This document shows positions 45,494 through 55,900 of a stretch of DNA of 64,000 nucleotides, piece after piece. The first letter of the stretch is position 1. Every line of letters begins with the position of its first letter. Below the pieces are notes generated by a model. That model worked only from the letters and a program-made list of their open reading frames with translations, made no database searches and had not been told where the DNA came from. Source of the stretch: Colletotrichum lupini (taxonomy: Eukaryota > Ascomycota > Sordariomycetes > Glomerellales > Glomerellaceae); the NCBI RefSeq assembly GCF_023278565.1, contig NC_064679.1:5208001-5272000 (forward strand), read 5' to 3'. The position numbers and the translations under genes are program-made.

Positions 45494-47767
45494 ATGACGA
45501 CCACACGCAGAAACGTGTACATCAATGACAGCACGGGGCCGATAAAGCCTGTATCCGATGCATCTCTCGCACAGGCATTCCACCAGCAGCTGCCCGCCTT
45601 CGCCAGAACCCCTCTCGTTTCTCTCGAGGATATCGCCCGGGAACTAGGCGTGAAAGCAGTCTACATAAAAGATGAGAGTAATAGGCTAGGACTCCCATCC
45701 TTCAAGATTCTGGGCGCATCATGGGGAACATACCGCGCCATCACGACTCATCTACACTTGTCCATCGACACGCCCCTCACCGACGTCGCAAAGGCCGCAC
45801 AGTCCAACAATCTTTCCCTCTACGCAGCTACGGAGGGAAATCACGGTAGAGCCGTTGCGGCCATGGCCAAGATTCTAGCCATTCCTGCGCACATCTTCGT
45901 TCCCAGCAGTGTTGCCGGTGAGGCGGTCACCAACATCGCCTCTGAGGGCGCCAACGTCATTGTGAGCAACTCCCACTATGACGACGCTGTCTTGGAAGCC
46001 TGGCAAGCATCAAAGTCAGTCAAGGGCGATCTCTTGATTCAAGACAATGCTTTCGTGGGGTACGAGCAGATTCCTGCTTGGATTGTCGAGGGCTACTCCA
46101 CCCTCGTTCGCGAGGCCGAGCGGCAGGTGGCCGACCACGGGCTGAAGCCGACTTTGATGGTGACTCCAGTCGGCGTTGGATCTCTGGCGCATGCCGTCGT
46201 GTCTCACTGCAAGTCTGATGAACGAGATTGCGCAGTCCTATCAGTCGAACCCGATACCGCTCCGTGTCTATGGACGAGCCTGACGGCCGGTAAACCAGTG
46301 ACGGTTCATACCTCGAGAACCATCATGGAAGGGCTCAACTGCGGCACTGTCTCTCTGACGGCGTTCGATGATCTTCGTGCAGGCATTGATGCCAGTGCTA
46401 CAGTCTCGGACTTCGAAGCCCATGAGGCCGTGAAGTATCTCCAGACGAAGGGGGTGGACAGCGGGCCGTGTGGAGGTGCCACTGTCGCAGCGCTCCGGCG
46501 GCTTGCCGGAGTAAGCCCACGCCCAACCTGTCTTTCCAAAGACGCTGTCGTGGTATTACTCAATACAGAGGGTCCACGGAACTACAAGATCCCGTTGGAC
46601 GTGTCCACGGATGACCCGGTCACGTTGACGCAGATCCTCACGTCAATCGACTCTTCCAACCCAGACTTATCCAAGGCTTCAGGTGCCGGCGAAGGCGAGA
46701 TTGCGCACTACATTTCCGCGTGGTTGCAACATCGCAACTTTGAAGCGCACTGGCTGGAAGAGAGGCAAGGCCGACCTTCCGTGGTCGGTGTACTCCGCGG
46801 AACAGGAGGAGGAAAGTCCATCATGCTCAATGGGCATGTTGACACCGTCAGTCTTTCGAGTTACTCGCCAGACCTGGATCCTCTAAGTGGAGAACTGAAG
46901 GAGGAGGACGGAGGACGAATCTACGGTCGTGGAAGCGCGGACATGAAAGCTGGCTTAGCAGCTGCCATGGCGTCAATGGCTCGATGCAGCTCTACATCAC
47001 ACTCTCCTCTACGGGACGATGTCATTCTCGCCGCAGTCGCGGACGAGGAGAACTTCTCCATAGGCACGGAAGAGGTCATCAGGGCCGGATGGAGGGCCGA
47101 TGCTGCCATCATACCGGAACCTACCAACCAGGAGATGGCGATCGCTCATAAGGGATTCATTTGGGTTGAAATCGACATCCTCGGCGTTGCGGCTCATGGA
47201 TCTAGGCCCGAGGATGGTGTAGATGCCATCTTGCTCGCAGGCGCCGTGCAGACGGCGCTCCTTGAGTACTCAAAGTCACTTCCCTCCGATTCTCGACTGG
47301 GGAAGGCATCTTTGCATGCCGGCCTCATCCAGGGTGGCGAAGAGCCTTCCAGCTATCCGGAACGCTGCACTCTGACCGTTGAGTTCCGAACCATTCCGGC
47401 ACAGACTACAGAGAGGATCCTCGAAGACATGGAGAGCATCTTGAGCAGTATCGCCAAGTCCAATCCGGATTTCAAATATGCTGCTCCTCGAAAGACCTTC
47501 TCGCGGCCTCCGCTTGGGCAGAGCCCTGACGATGAGTTCATCAAGACCTTCGTCTCTGCTACCTCGAAGTGTCTAGGTGAGGCGCAAGAGCCTGTTGCAT
47601 GTTCTTTTTGGTGCGACGCTGCATTGTTGAACGAGGTCGGTATCTCATCGGTTGTCTATGGTCCCAAAAGCTTTGGGATCCATGGCAAGGAGGAATGGGT
47701 GAGCGTGGAGAGCATCCGGGAAGCGGCATCGGTGATGGAGACCGTGATTCAGGAGTTTTGCGCTTAG
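45494..47767 (+). CDS. Fusion protein: diaminopropionate ammonia-lyase (YgeX-like) + M20 amidohydrolase (YgeY/ArgE-like)
   Basis: Intron-free, 757 residues, two enzymes in one chain. Residues 1 to about 375 are a fold-type II PLP enzyme of the diaminopropionate ammonia-lyase group: RLGLPSFKILGAS (PLP Lys71), ATEGNHGR (Glu114 where bacterial enzymes have Asp), IQDNAFVGYEQIPAWIVEGY (Asp184) and the phosphate loop PVGVGSLAH. Residues about 400-757 are an M20 hydrolase with all metal/catalytic residues: NGHVDT (His448, Asp450), SADMK (Asp483), ADEEN (Glu518, Glu519), PEPTN (Glu542), AHGSRPEDG (His568) and GIHGKEE (His730). The lyase makes pyruvate and two ammonia from 2,3-diaminopropionate; the M20 half would first remove an N-acyl group. 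Escherichia coli has these as adjacent genes ygeX and ygeY. The combined substrate is inferred. The frame is continuous through the joint, so the fusion is real in this assembly. Confidence 0.9.
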   Translation: MTTTRRNVYINDSTGPIKPVSDASLAQAFHQQLPAFARTPLVSLEDIARELGVKAVYIKDESNRLGLPSFKILGASWGTYRAITTHLHLSIDTPLTDVAKAAQSNNLSLYAATEGNHGRAVAAMAKILAIPAHIFVPSSVAGEAVTNIASEGANVIVSNSHYDDAVLEAWQASKSVKGDLLIQDNAFVGYEQIPAWIVEGYSTLVREAERQVADHGLKPTLMVTPVGVGSLAHAVVSHCKSDERDCAVLSVEPDTAPCLWTSLTAGKPVTVHTSRTIMEGLNCGTVSLTAFDDLRAGIDASATVSDFEAHEAVKYLQTKGVDSGPCGGATVAALRRLAGVSPRPTCLSKDAVVVLLNTEGPRNYKIPLDVSTDDPVTLTQILTSIDSSNPDLSKASGAGEGEIAHYISAWLQHRNFEAHWLEERQGRPSVVGVLRGTGGGKSIMLNGHVDTVSLSSYSPDLDPLSGELKEEDGGRIYGRGSADMKAGLAAAMASMARCSSTSHSPLRDDVILAAVADEENFSIGTEEVIRAGWRADAAIIPEPTNQEMAIAHKGFIWVEIDILGVAAHGSRPEDGVDAILLAGAVQTALLEYSKSLPSDSRLGKASLHAGLIQGGEEPSSYPERCTLTVEFRTIPAQTTERILEDMESILSSIAKSNPDFKYAAPRKTFSRPPLGQSPDDEFIKTFVSATSKCLGEAQEPVACSFWCDAALLNEVGISSVVYGPKSFGIHGKEEWVSVESIREAASVMETVIQEFCA

Positions 47768-47901
47768 ACATCGACCCTGGGTCATAGATACTTAGTAGGC
47801 TAAATGTCGACAAAAGAAGGCGAAATGAATACAACTGCATGTGCTATCCGAGTCTATTGCTCAATGGCTATTGCATATCTCGATCAACAAGCTTTTCCCT
47901 T

Positions 47902-49227
47902 TCACCTCAGGGCTCTCGCTAACTCAATTCCCTCGTAGCTTTCAGAGTTCCTCAACGTGTGCTTATGTGTTCCCTGCGTAATCTCGTCCATTGCATTGTA
48001 TCCAATCTCAGTCTCGTGAGCTCTCATGGCGGAGTTGGTGGCCGTCGATGGACCCATGGCGAGCAGAACATTCCGGTTCGTCTCTTCTTCTATCTTCCTT
48101 CCCTCCTCTAGAGTATTCATGCCAATTTCTGTTGGAAAGGCACTCTGTCCATCCGACTTCAAGTATCCATTTCTCTCGTCCGATCTCGACGTTGCGTACA
48201 TCTCCGTAAAAAGGACTCGCAGAACGGGGATAGATGACGCAACGATTGTGACGTTGATCTCGGCTTGTCCCCATATAAAGAGCAGAGATAGACGATCTGT
48301 AAAATGATTAGAGAGATCCACGTGGGTACCGGGAAAACATTCCGATGCTCACATGGTATATCTGCGCCCTCGGCAATAGTCACGATTTTGATGACCTTGA
48401 TCACCCCGACTAACCCTGCAATGACACCGAGGCTCATAGCTACAGCAACGCCAATCTTTTCATGGCGCTTCAAGCCTAGTCTCCATATCATTGGCCATGG
48501 AAGCAGCGACAAGATGAAGTCAACCAGTGCCGAGTATGCTGAAATCATATGTCAACTTGCTATTTGCAAATATTCAGCTCATTTCATCTGTTACTCACCA
48601 TTCGACACCATGTGCATAATGACCGAATCCTCCACTCGCCAACAGGATCCGGGTAGGACAGCTTCATAAGAGTCTGACGGCCTGTCGCAGGCCGCCTTCC
48701 AAGCGACAACAGCGCTGGTTGCCAAGACTGCGTTCATGGATATGATCAGAAACCAAATGAAAACCTTCAGTTTTCCAGACGCAATGCGCAACATTGTGAC
48801 TGCAAAGGACGTTTTGCTGAGGGCCAAGGCGACCTTATTCATGACGACGTTGACAGACGACAGAGTGAAAATATGGGCTGAGAAATCTAGGGACTTTCCA
48901 AACCCGAGTCTCATAAGCTCTGTGGTGAGAGACGTCGAGACTAGCAGGAATATCTCCAGAGATGGATCGTCAGCAATGAAAGCTCCTCCAACGGTCCAAC
49001 AAGTCTCTTAACCAAGACGCCACCAAGAGATAGTCATCTGTCCATAAGCCACGGGATCTGATCTTTTTGCAGTAAACACGACAGAACAGAAAGACTGTCG
49101 ATACCGAAATCATAGCCCATATCGAAGCGACGACCCTAGGCGCCGGGTCTTTTGAAACGCCAATCACGAATGGCGCCGTAGAAGAGGCATTTCGCCCGGA
49201 AAGGCCTGCTAGACTCTTCGAGCTCAT
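47902..49227 (-). CDS. Seven-transmembrane fungal rhodopsin-domain protein (PTH11-like group)
   Basis: Four exons (49024-49227, 48599-48953, 48353-48538, 47902-48296) joined over introns of 70, 60 and 56 bp give 379 residues. Introns 2 and 3 have strong GTGAGT/GTGAGC donors and ACAG or TCAG acceptors. Intron 1 uses a weaker GTGGCG donor, chosen because it alone keeps the frame (DDYLL/IFLLVST). Seven hydrophobic helices follow each other, with the family features LWTDDYLL after TM1, SCWRVEDSV in the loop between TM4 and TM5, ALVDFILSLLPWPMIW in TM5 and GQAEINVTIVASSIPVLRVLF in TM7. A hydrophilic C-tail of about 100 residues is cytosolic. No CFEM domain precedes it. Related proteins act as surface sensors in plant pathogens; the ligand is unknown. 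It ends 134 bases from the convergent fusion gene. Confidence 0.85.
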
Positions 49228-51035
49228 TGTGCGGAGATACGTGAGGACGCTGGAGAAAACAAAAATGGCAGACCGGAAACTTTTCACGCCAGTGGTTTTC
49301 ACTGTTGGGGCTCATCTTGGATTAAAAAGGCAGATTTTCCGCTTCCGATGAAGATGTCAAGTCTTTTTGGGAAAAAGAAGAAACACATTCGCTTCCACTA
49401 CCCCATCACACGTCAGGGTCGAAGCTCAAAAAAGAAGGATACAGAAGACGCCATCCGGCAACATGTTCTGAGGCAACCGAGCGAACTCTTGGATCATGTT
49501 CGCGTAGGGGGCCAGGCCTCGGTGAATCAATGCAAGGATGCCATTCACATCAAAAAAAGAAATACCCTCCCAAAATCTGGGATAGTAATCCTCGGTCGCC
49601 CCGCACGATGTGAGTAATCATTGGCCACCACAATTATTTGAGTGACCAAGCCTCCCGACGGGGACTAGTCGATACTAGGGAAGCTGCGTGCATCACAAGC
49701 TTGACATCGAGTATTTGATGCCATCTCGTCTCGGACTTCGAAGTGAAACAAGGTCTCGAGAAAACTAGAAGAAAATGACAGCAATTCCATGAAAGACAGG
49801 CTTTGCTGACACGCTGGGCGGGCTAATCATAAATCATAATACGCTTGGGCAGATTTTTGACTGAGCTGACAAGGTTTTCACCACGCAGTTCAGCCTAGAG
49901 GCTGTCATTGATCCCCGATGTGTCAGATCGTTGATTGGTGATGAGATTCTCGGCGAGACCACGATTTCGTAGAGATCCCGTAAGATCATCTGTCATTGTT
50001 GCCTTGCACTTATTAGCGTGATGAAGACGTCTTTTGGAGGGTTGCATGTCGCACCATTGAATCCTTAAGCATCTTTGGCATAGCACTGAGGCGATGCAAG
50101 ATCGCCCTTATGGTTCACGAATCATTGGGATAATCAGCTTCCGTACGTCTATACTAGGTAAGATCTTAGACTCCCGTCGCATCTCATTACATGGTCCCCG
50201 GATGCTCCGTCCCGGCAGGTTGGTCTAGAATCTCTCTCTCCGCTGATGCCTTGCATCATGCTAGGTGCATTGCTAGTCTCAAGCTAGTCTTTTCTGGCCC
50301 TTCAGCTTTGACAGGCTATTCGCTGGCTTTTCTGGAAGTTTTTGCAGGACTCAAAAAAGGAACTCCTCAAGAATTGACCAACCACTCTACTCAGTGACCC
50401 TTGCAAGTGGCGGCTGGAGTTAGACACACCACGCACGTTGGGCCGTTAAAAGTACACTAGAGAAACGTTGATAACCAATTTGCCCAGTTGCTCGTCAATT
50501 ATCACAGTGTTCTCTCTCCGTCATAGCAAACTTTCCCACGTGATAGGTTGCGCACGAATTGTCATTGAATGGATGTGAATGATTAATAACGTGCCAATTG
50601 TCCTTTTGCCGGTAGCAAGTTTCTCTTCAGAGGCTTCCTCAAACACTATGCTCTCCGGTTAAACTGAGGGGCAAGCGAGGTTGACCGGGTTTTCTTCGAG
50701 TAGCGTGACTTCCTTGCATAGTACTATGAAAGATCACGCAGAAATGCATGAAAGCTAGCCTTGAAGTCTGGCGTTTCGAGATCACACACAGCTTCTTCAA
50801 GAAAGGCCATTCCATATGTTCAGGTCTTTCATCCGAAGGTGCGGAGCCGAAAAACTTCCGTTGAACTCTCGGCCCCACTACGGGACCGAGTGGAGAGCTT
50901 ATCGATAAGCTCGGCGGACCCGAAGCTGGCGGTAATCGTCGGCAGAATATTTGCTGTCTGAATTGCGACACTCGGGTTTCTCTTGAAGCCCCCAAATGCA
51001 CGTTTCGCACCACGGATTTCCGTTATCATACCCAA
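49228..51035. promoter_or_regulatory. Divergent intergenic region between the 7-TM protein and MTF1
   Basis: 1.8 kb containing both promoters. A Lys-rich 89-codon + frame at 49348-49617 begins 121 bases from the 7-TM gene start on the opposite strand, lacks homology that I recognise and is not called. No RNA gene or repeat is seen. Confidence 0.5.
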
Positions 51036-52987
51036 ATGCTGCTTTGCTTGCGTCGCACGTGGGCGCGGCGTCCTACCTTACAATGCCTAGCGCAGACACC
51101 CGGTAGACGTGCTGCCGCAACGAAAGCCACGATCGCCCAGACCGTTCTGAAGGAGACGACCCCGACAGCGTCAAGGCTGGCTGAAACGGGACTTTGGTCG
51201 ATGCCATCACGTTCCAAGAAGACGGGAAAGGGCAGTACTGATGCAAAGAAAGCCAAGCCGAAGAAAAAGGCAAAGGGCGACAAGTCGCGTGTCAATATCG
51301 TGGACGAGAAGCTATGCGGTGCGTCTGTAATGCCCGTACTCAGTCGCATTACCGACCAAGATGCTAATTGGGATCGCCACCAGATGATATCCTCAAATAC
51401 ATAGGTCCTACACTCGAAAGACATGTTGGCTGCGACTTGGTCGACATCAACCCGGGCGCCGGCGTCTGGAGTCGCAAGCTCTCAGAGGTCCTCCAGCCGC
51501 GCACCCACATCCTCATGGAACCCGACGAGGATGTTTATCGACCCTTCCTTGAGCCGCTACTCGAAAACCCAAATACGCAACTGATACCTCAGTCCGGAAT
51601 CCTCTGGAACGAGCTGAACGAGGTGCTCGGCCATATTCAGAACCAGGTCCCTAAGCCAAGGGGCCCTGGCATCGAGCCTACGCGCAACGACACCCTCCTC
51701 GTGACGGCGAACCTCTCGTTCTTCCCCAAGAAACGGTATCGCAACTTTGATAGCGTCGCCGCGATGGTGCTCTTTCAGCTCATCAGCAGCATCCGCACCG
51801 GCACGCTTTTCCAAAAATACGGCCTCGTGCGCATGCTGGTGTGGGCCAACAACGACGATCAGCGCTCGTTCCTGGCAAGGAACATTCAAGGGCGGCGCAA
51901 GTCGGCGATTGAGGCCGAGTTTGCGTGCGAGTGGCTCGGCGTAGTGGCCGGCACGGAGGCGCATTCGAATTCGGACTCCAAGAGGGACGTCTGGCACGTT
52001 CGCGATCGATGGATTGATATCGACAGCACGAGGGATGCACTGGAAAGGATGAAAGATAATGGGCTGGAGATGCCAGAGGGACGGAAGTTGGAGTCTACAA
52101 CGCAGGCCGAACGAGGAGCTATCGGCCCTGGGCGCCACGCAGGCGTGCAAACGCCGCATCTCAGCCGGCCCTACGTGGCGGAGCTGAAGGAACTCGAAGA
52201 CGAGTTGGCGGCCGGCACCATGGACACGTCGAATACATCAAAGTCTTTCAAGCGCCTGAAATTCCTGCGGCACACATTAAAAACACAAGAGGAAGACGCC
52301 GAGAGTAATACGGCTCTATTAGCGGAGATGTACGAGCTCAGCCGACTGCGTGCGACCAAAGCCATCCCGGACGCGGAGCTGAGAGAGCGCGAACAGGCGT
52401 GGGAGGCCAAGGTCTCGTCAATGGGGAAGAACTTCCTCATCGACTTCCGCGTCATCCGGGACAACTTGCACATCTTTCGGCAAGACCCGCCGGTGATGCT
52501 TTGGGACAGGCGACCCTACGAGCCGCTGGCCGTCAGCCCCAACGAATTCTTCCCCAACGTCGAGTGTTGTCTATTAGATATCCAGCCCAAAGCGATGTAT
52601 CCGCTCCTCCGGCAGTCCGGGCCGGGCACCTCGCGAGCGGGCGACATGTTTGAGCTGTTCCGGAGTTCTATGCTGGCACAGGGCCTGGAGCCCGTCAGCA
52701 AGTCTTTGGAGCGCATCTGGCCCGGGGCGGCGGAGGGCATCTTGCCGCACTGCCCCAGCCTGCGGGACCCAGACCAGGGCGGCCTGACTGGGACGGGGCA
52801 CGCGGAGCTCTGTTCTAGAGTCCTGAGCGAGAAGCAGTGGATGGAGCTGATGGAGGCCTTCATGGCATGGCCATTCCACCCAACGTACGAGGAGATGATT
52901 GGGCGATTGGCGGACGACGTTGAGCCCTCCGACGATGATCACAACGCTGGCGGCAGCAGCATGTCGACGGATGCGGCATTGGCGTAA
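51036..52987 (+). CDS. MTF1: MTF1-like mitochondrial transcription factor (KsgA/TFB rRNA-methyltransferase family)
   Basis: Two exons with a 65-bp intron (51319-51383, branch GCTAAT, acceptor CAG) encode 628 residues. The join VDEKLC/DDILKYIG restores the first helix of the methyltransferase fold. The N-terminus (LRRTWARRPTLQCLAQTPGRRAA) is Arg-rich without acids, a good mitochondrial targeting sequence, and a Lys-rich linker follows (about 60-85). The SAM-binding core is LVDINPGAGVWS (115-121) and LMEPDED (about 139). NLSFF at 204-208 stands in place of the catalytic NL/IPY motif of KsgA, as expected if methyltransferase activity is lost. Yeast Mtf1 (341 residues) melts promoters for the mitochondrial RNA polymerase; filamentous fungal proteins are longer. 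The C-terminal half has no recognised domain. Confidence 0.82.
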
Positions 52988-55900
52988 GAGGCTCCAAGAG
53001 AGAAAGCAGGCATCTCGTGTTGTAATGGCCTTGGGGGTCCTGCGGGGGCCGCGGGCAGCACTCATGATTCACTAAACCTGTATAATTATGTACTAAATCC
53101 GTCTGTATCTAGTATCATGTATATCGTAGGCTACATCCATCTGGTATATCAATGTACTATCATAATGTATGCAGTATAAATTCACAAGAAAGAAACATGG
53201 AGGTGATGCGGAGTAACCTGGTAGGCTGTTTCCCGATCATACATTGACGGTAGATGGAGAGAATTGTCAAATTTCGGGAAACTTTTCGTCAACGCTTAGC
53301 CCCTGACCCTTGAATATGTTTGTGTACGTAGTAGTCAAAGACTCGTAGTTGGCCTAGGGCCGCATTCGTTCTGTGGCATGACCAAGGTGAAGACAAAATT
53401 CGTCCGTAGTGATCACTTGGGAACAGTATATGTGAAGCGCATTGCACACCTGGTTTGATGCATCGAGAAACGGCCGAAGCATTCAAAATCAACGATGCTA
53501 GTCAATGTCAGGGGTCAAGGGTCGGGAAACACCCAGAACAGCTTTCGGGAAGAAGCGCAAGGGATGCATGATGAGCCGCGATGAGGGAGTGCGGGGGCTG
53601 CGTAAGCTGCGTCGCGGGTGAATAGAGGTTAAGGGCCAGATAGATGGACCATGACGACACTGGACAGCACTGGACGGGGATGAGCTTGTTCAAGCTTTGG
53701 AGAGTGAAAGCACGGCTCTGGGTCTCCTGAGAGCGATGTCTGGGATCGGGAATGACGAGCAGACGGTTTGATGAAGGCTTGCGCAAATATATGGGGAATC
53801 GTGTGCCCGTCCGCCAGAGTGTGATTGCAACGTGGACTGAGCAGGTTCTGCAAAAGTTGCGAGAGGCTATGCTCACGACTTCCTGGGTATGTCTTATTAT
53901 GAGTATATGCGTTCGCCGTGCATTTAATTACATGTTGGTTTGCTTTTGATTCGTGATTCGCGGATGGACAGATGAGCAACATGGGATGAATGTGGTCACT
54001 GGTAGCACTGTAGCACAAACGGACTGACACGCGTGTCTTCTAAACGTTGCAAACTGATCCCACGTGGGGTTTCGAGGGGATGGGGAAGACCCGCACTCGG
54101 TTTCTCGTCATCTCATACGTTATACACACAACTGTGAGATGACAAAGACACTTCACTGACGAATATTCAGAATTTCTGATGATGAACTAATCAATCAAGA
54201 GTCAGGACCGGGGATGAAAGGTGGAGTTTCGGCTCTTTGTCACACCTCAATCGGGGTGGCAGTGGGACTAGATGCCCGTTCCCCATTTCCCGTTTCTCAT
54301 CTCATCTTTCATTGCCATCCGTCCATCATGATCCAACGGCGCCCTCTCCCACGGTTACGGTTGTCAATAGCGACAGCCACAGCCAAAGACCCGTCTGTAA
54401 TAAGATGACGTGAGGTGGTGGACGTGTGATGATGTACAATCTCAATAGTGGATGAAGACTCAGATATATGAGTACATGGACTACTCCGTACCGATACGTG
54501 TCCTCAGCATCTGTCCAGAGTTCAGACTCATAGGTATCCGCAATGAAGACAGATTCGTTAGGACAATGTATTGGAGAAAAGACATATATCCGTACCACTC
54601 ACTGTACTGCGTGTATGTGAGGGCCGATGTGCTCAGGGGTTGAGTCGCACAGCAGGAGTGCATGCTGTGTAAATGCTGGATCGTCGGCCCCCCTGTCCGT
54701 CAGTCTAAGCGCTAGAAGAATCGCTAGCTCAGGAGCTTAGCACCAATACCGAGCGCCGGGCAGCACGTTGCCCCTTGGGCTAGCAGAGGTTGGCGCGGGC
54801 GCCGAAGCTGGGAGAGGCCTCGTGGCTTCAGATACAGGCGCACTTGTTCTCGATTGAGATGAGACACGCTGTAGCTTTGATTTGGCGTTGATGGCGAGGA
54901 AGCCAAAGTACTTCTTTCTCTGTACTGCACAGTACAGTAGTAAAGTACTGCGTAAAGTAGTACAAATAGCGCGAATGTCCTTCCCGCAACCCCTTACCCC
55001 TGGACCCTGGCGACAGAGTGATGGCTCTTTGTCCAAATGTTTCATGTTTTCTCTGGAATGCACAGCAACGGTTTTTTCTGTGCTTCTTCAAGTGATGTGC
55101 GCCCGACATAGTCCCCGTGTAGAGTACGGAGACTGATGCATCGTGGTAGAGAACTTGAAGGTGATTGCGATAGGTACGTATTTAGTAAGGTACTCGTGGT
55201 CAGCAAGTGAAAGTATTGGATACTTGAGGAAGTTAGGCATATCCGTACACCAAGGTGAACTCGAACATGTAGCTATTCATGAGGGTGAAATGCCTAGACC
55301 CCTATTTGTTTTTCGCCAATAATGTTGTCGTGACACACAGAACGGTTCCTAGATGGCGCCCCCTTTTCGACGTTTTCACTTCCACTAAGGCCAAGGCTAA
55401 GGTACGGTACCTGAGCCCGTCAATCTAGTCAGGTCGCGATAGTAGTACCGATACTCGTCGTTGCGACAACTAGGTACTTACCTAAGGGAAGTCAGAACTT
55501 CTGCTATTCGTACGAACCGAGTGTTATTTAACCTCTGAAACTGTCTACTAGGAGAAAGCAAAGAAACCCACGTCAACCGCCGGAGAACCGAAAGACTAAA
55601 GTGGCTCAATCCGCTGCCTGCCACCATTCTCCTAAGGTACTACTATTGTCTACCACAGTAGAGGTAAGTACCAAAGACCACGACTCTGGAGTCTGGACTT
55701 CAGCGAGACACAGTACCTAGTGAAAGCAAGCCCATTCAAGAATAAGAAACGAAAAGATAATACTCGGTCGAACCAAACCACACATACTGAATACATTACC
55801 CGCCTTCACTCCGTCCAGACTCCAGACTCCAGAGTACCTACCATCTGTCCAAACCTTGGGATCTCCCATGCTTACTTGAAACTTGTCTGGGCGTCACCTT

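Noticed and set aside
49348..49617. 89-codon Lys-rich + strand frame
   Set aside because: No recognisable pattern, sits in the 7-TM promoter, and lacks good start context compared with the frame at 39543.
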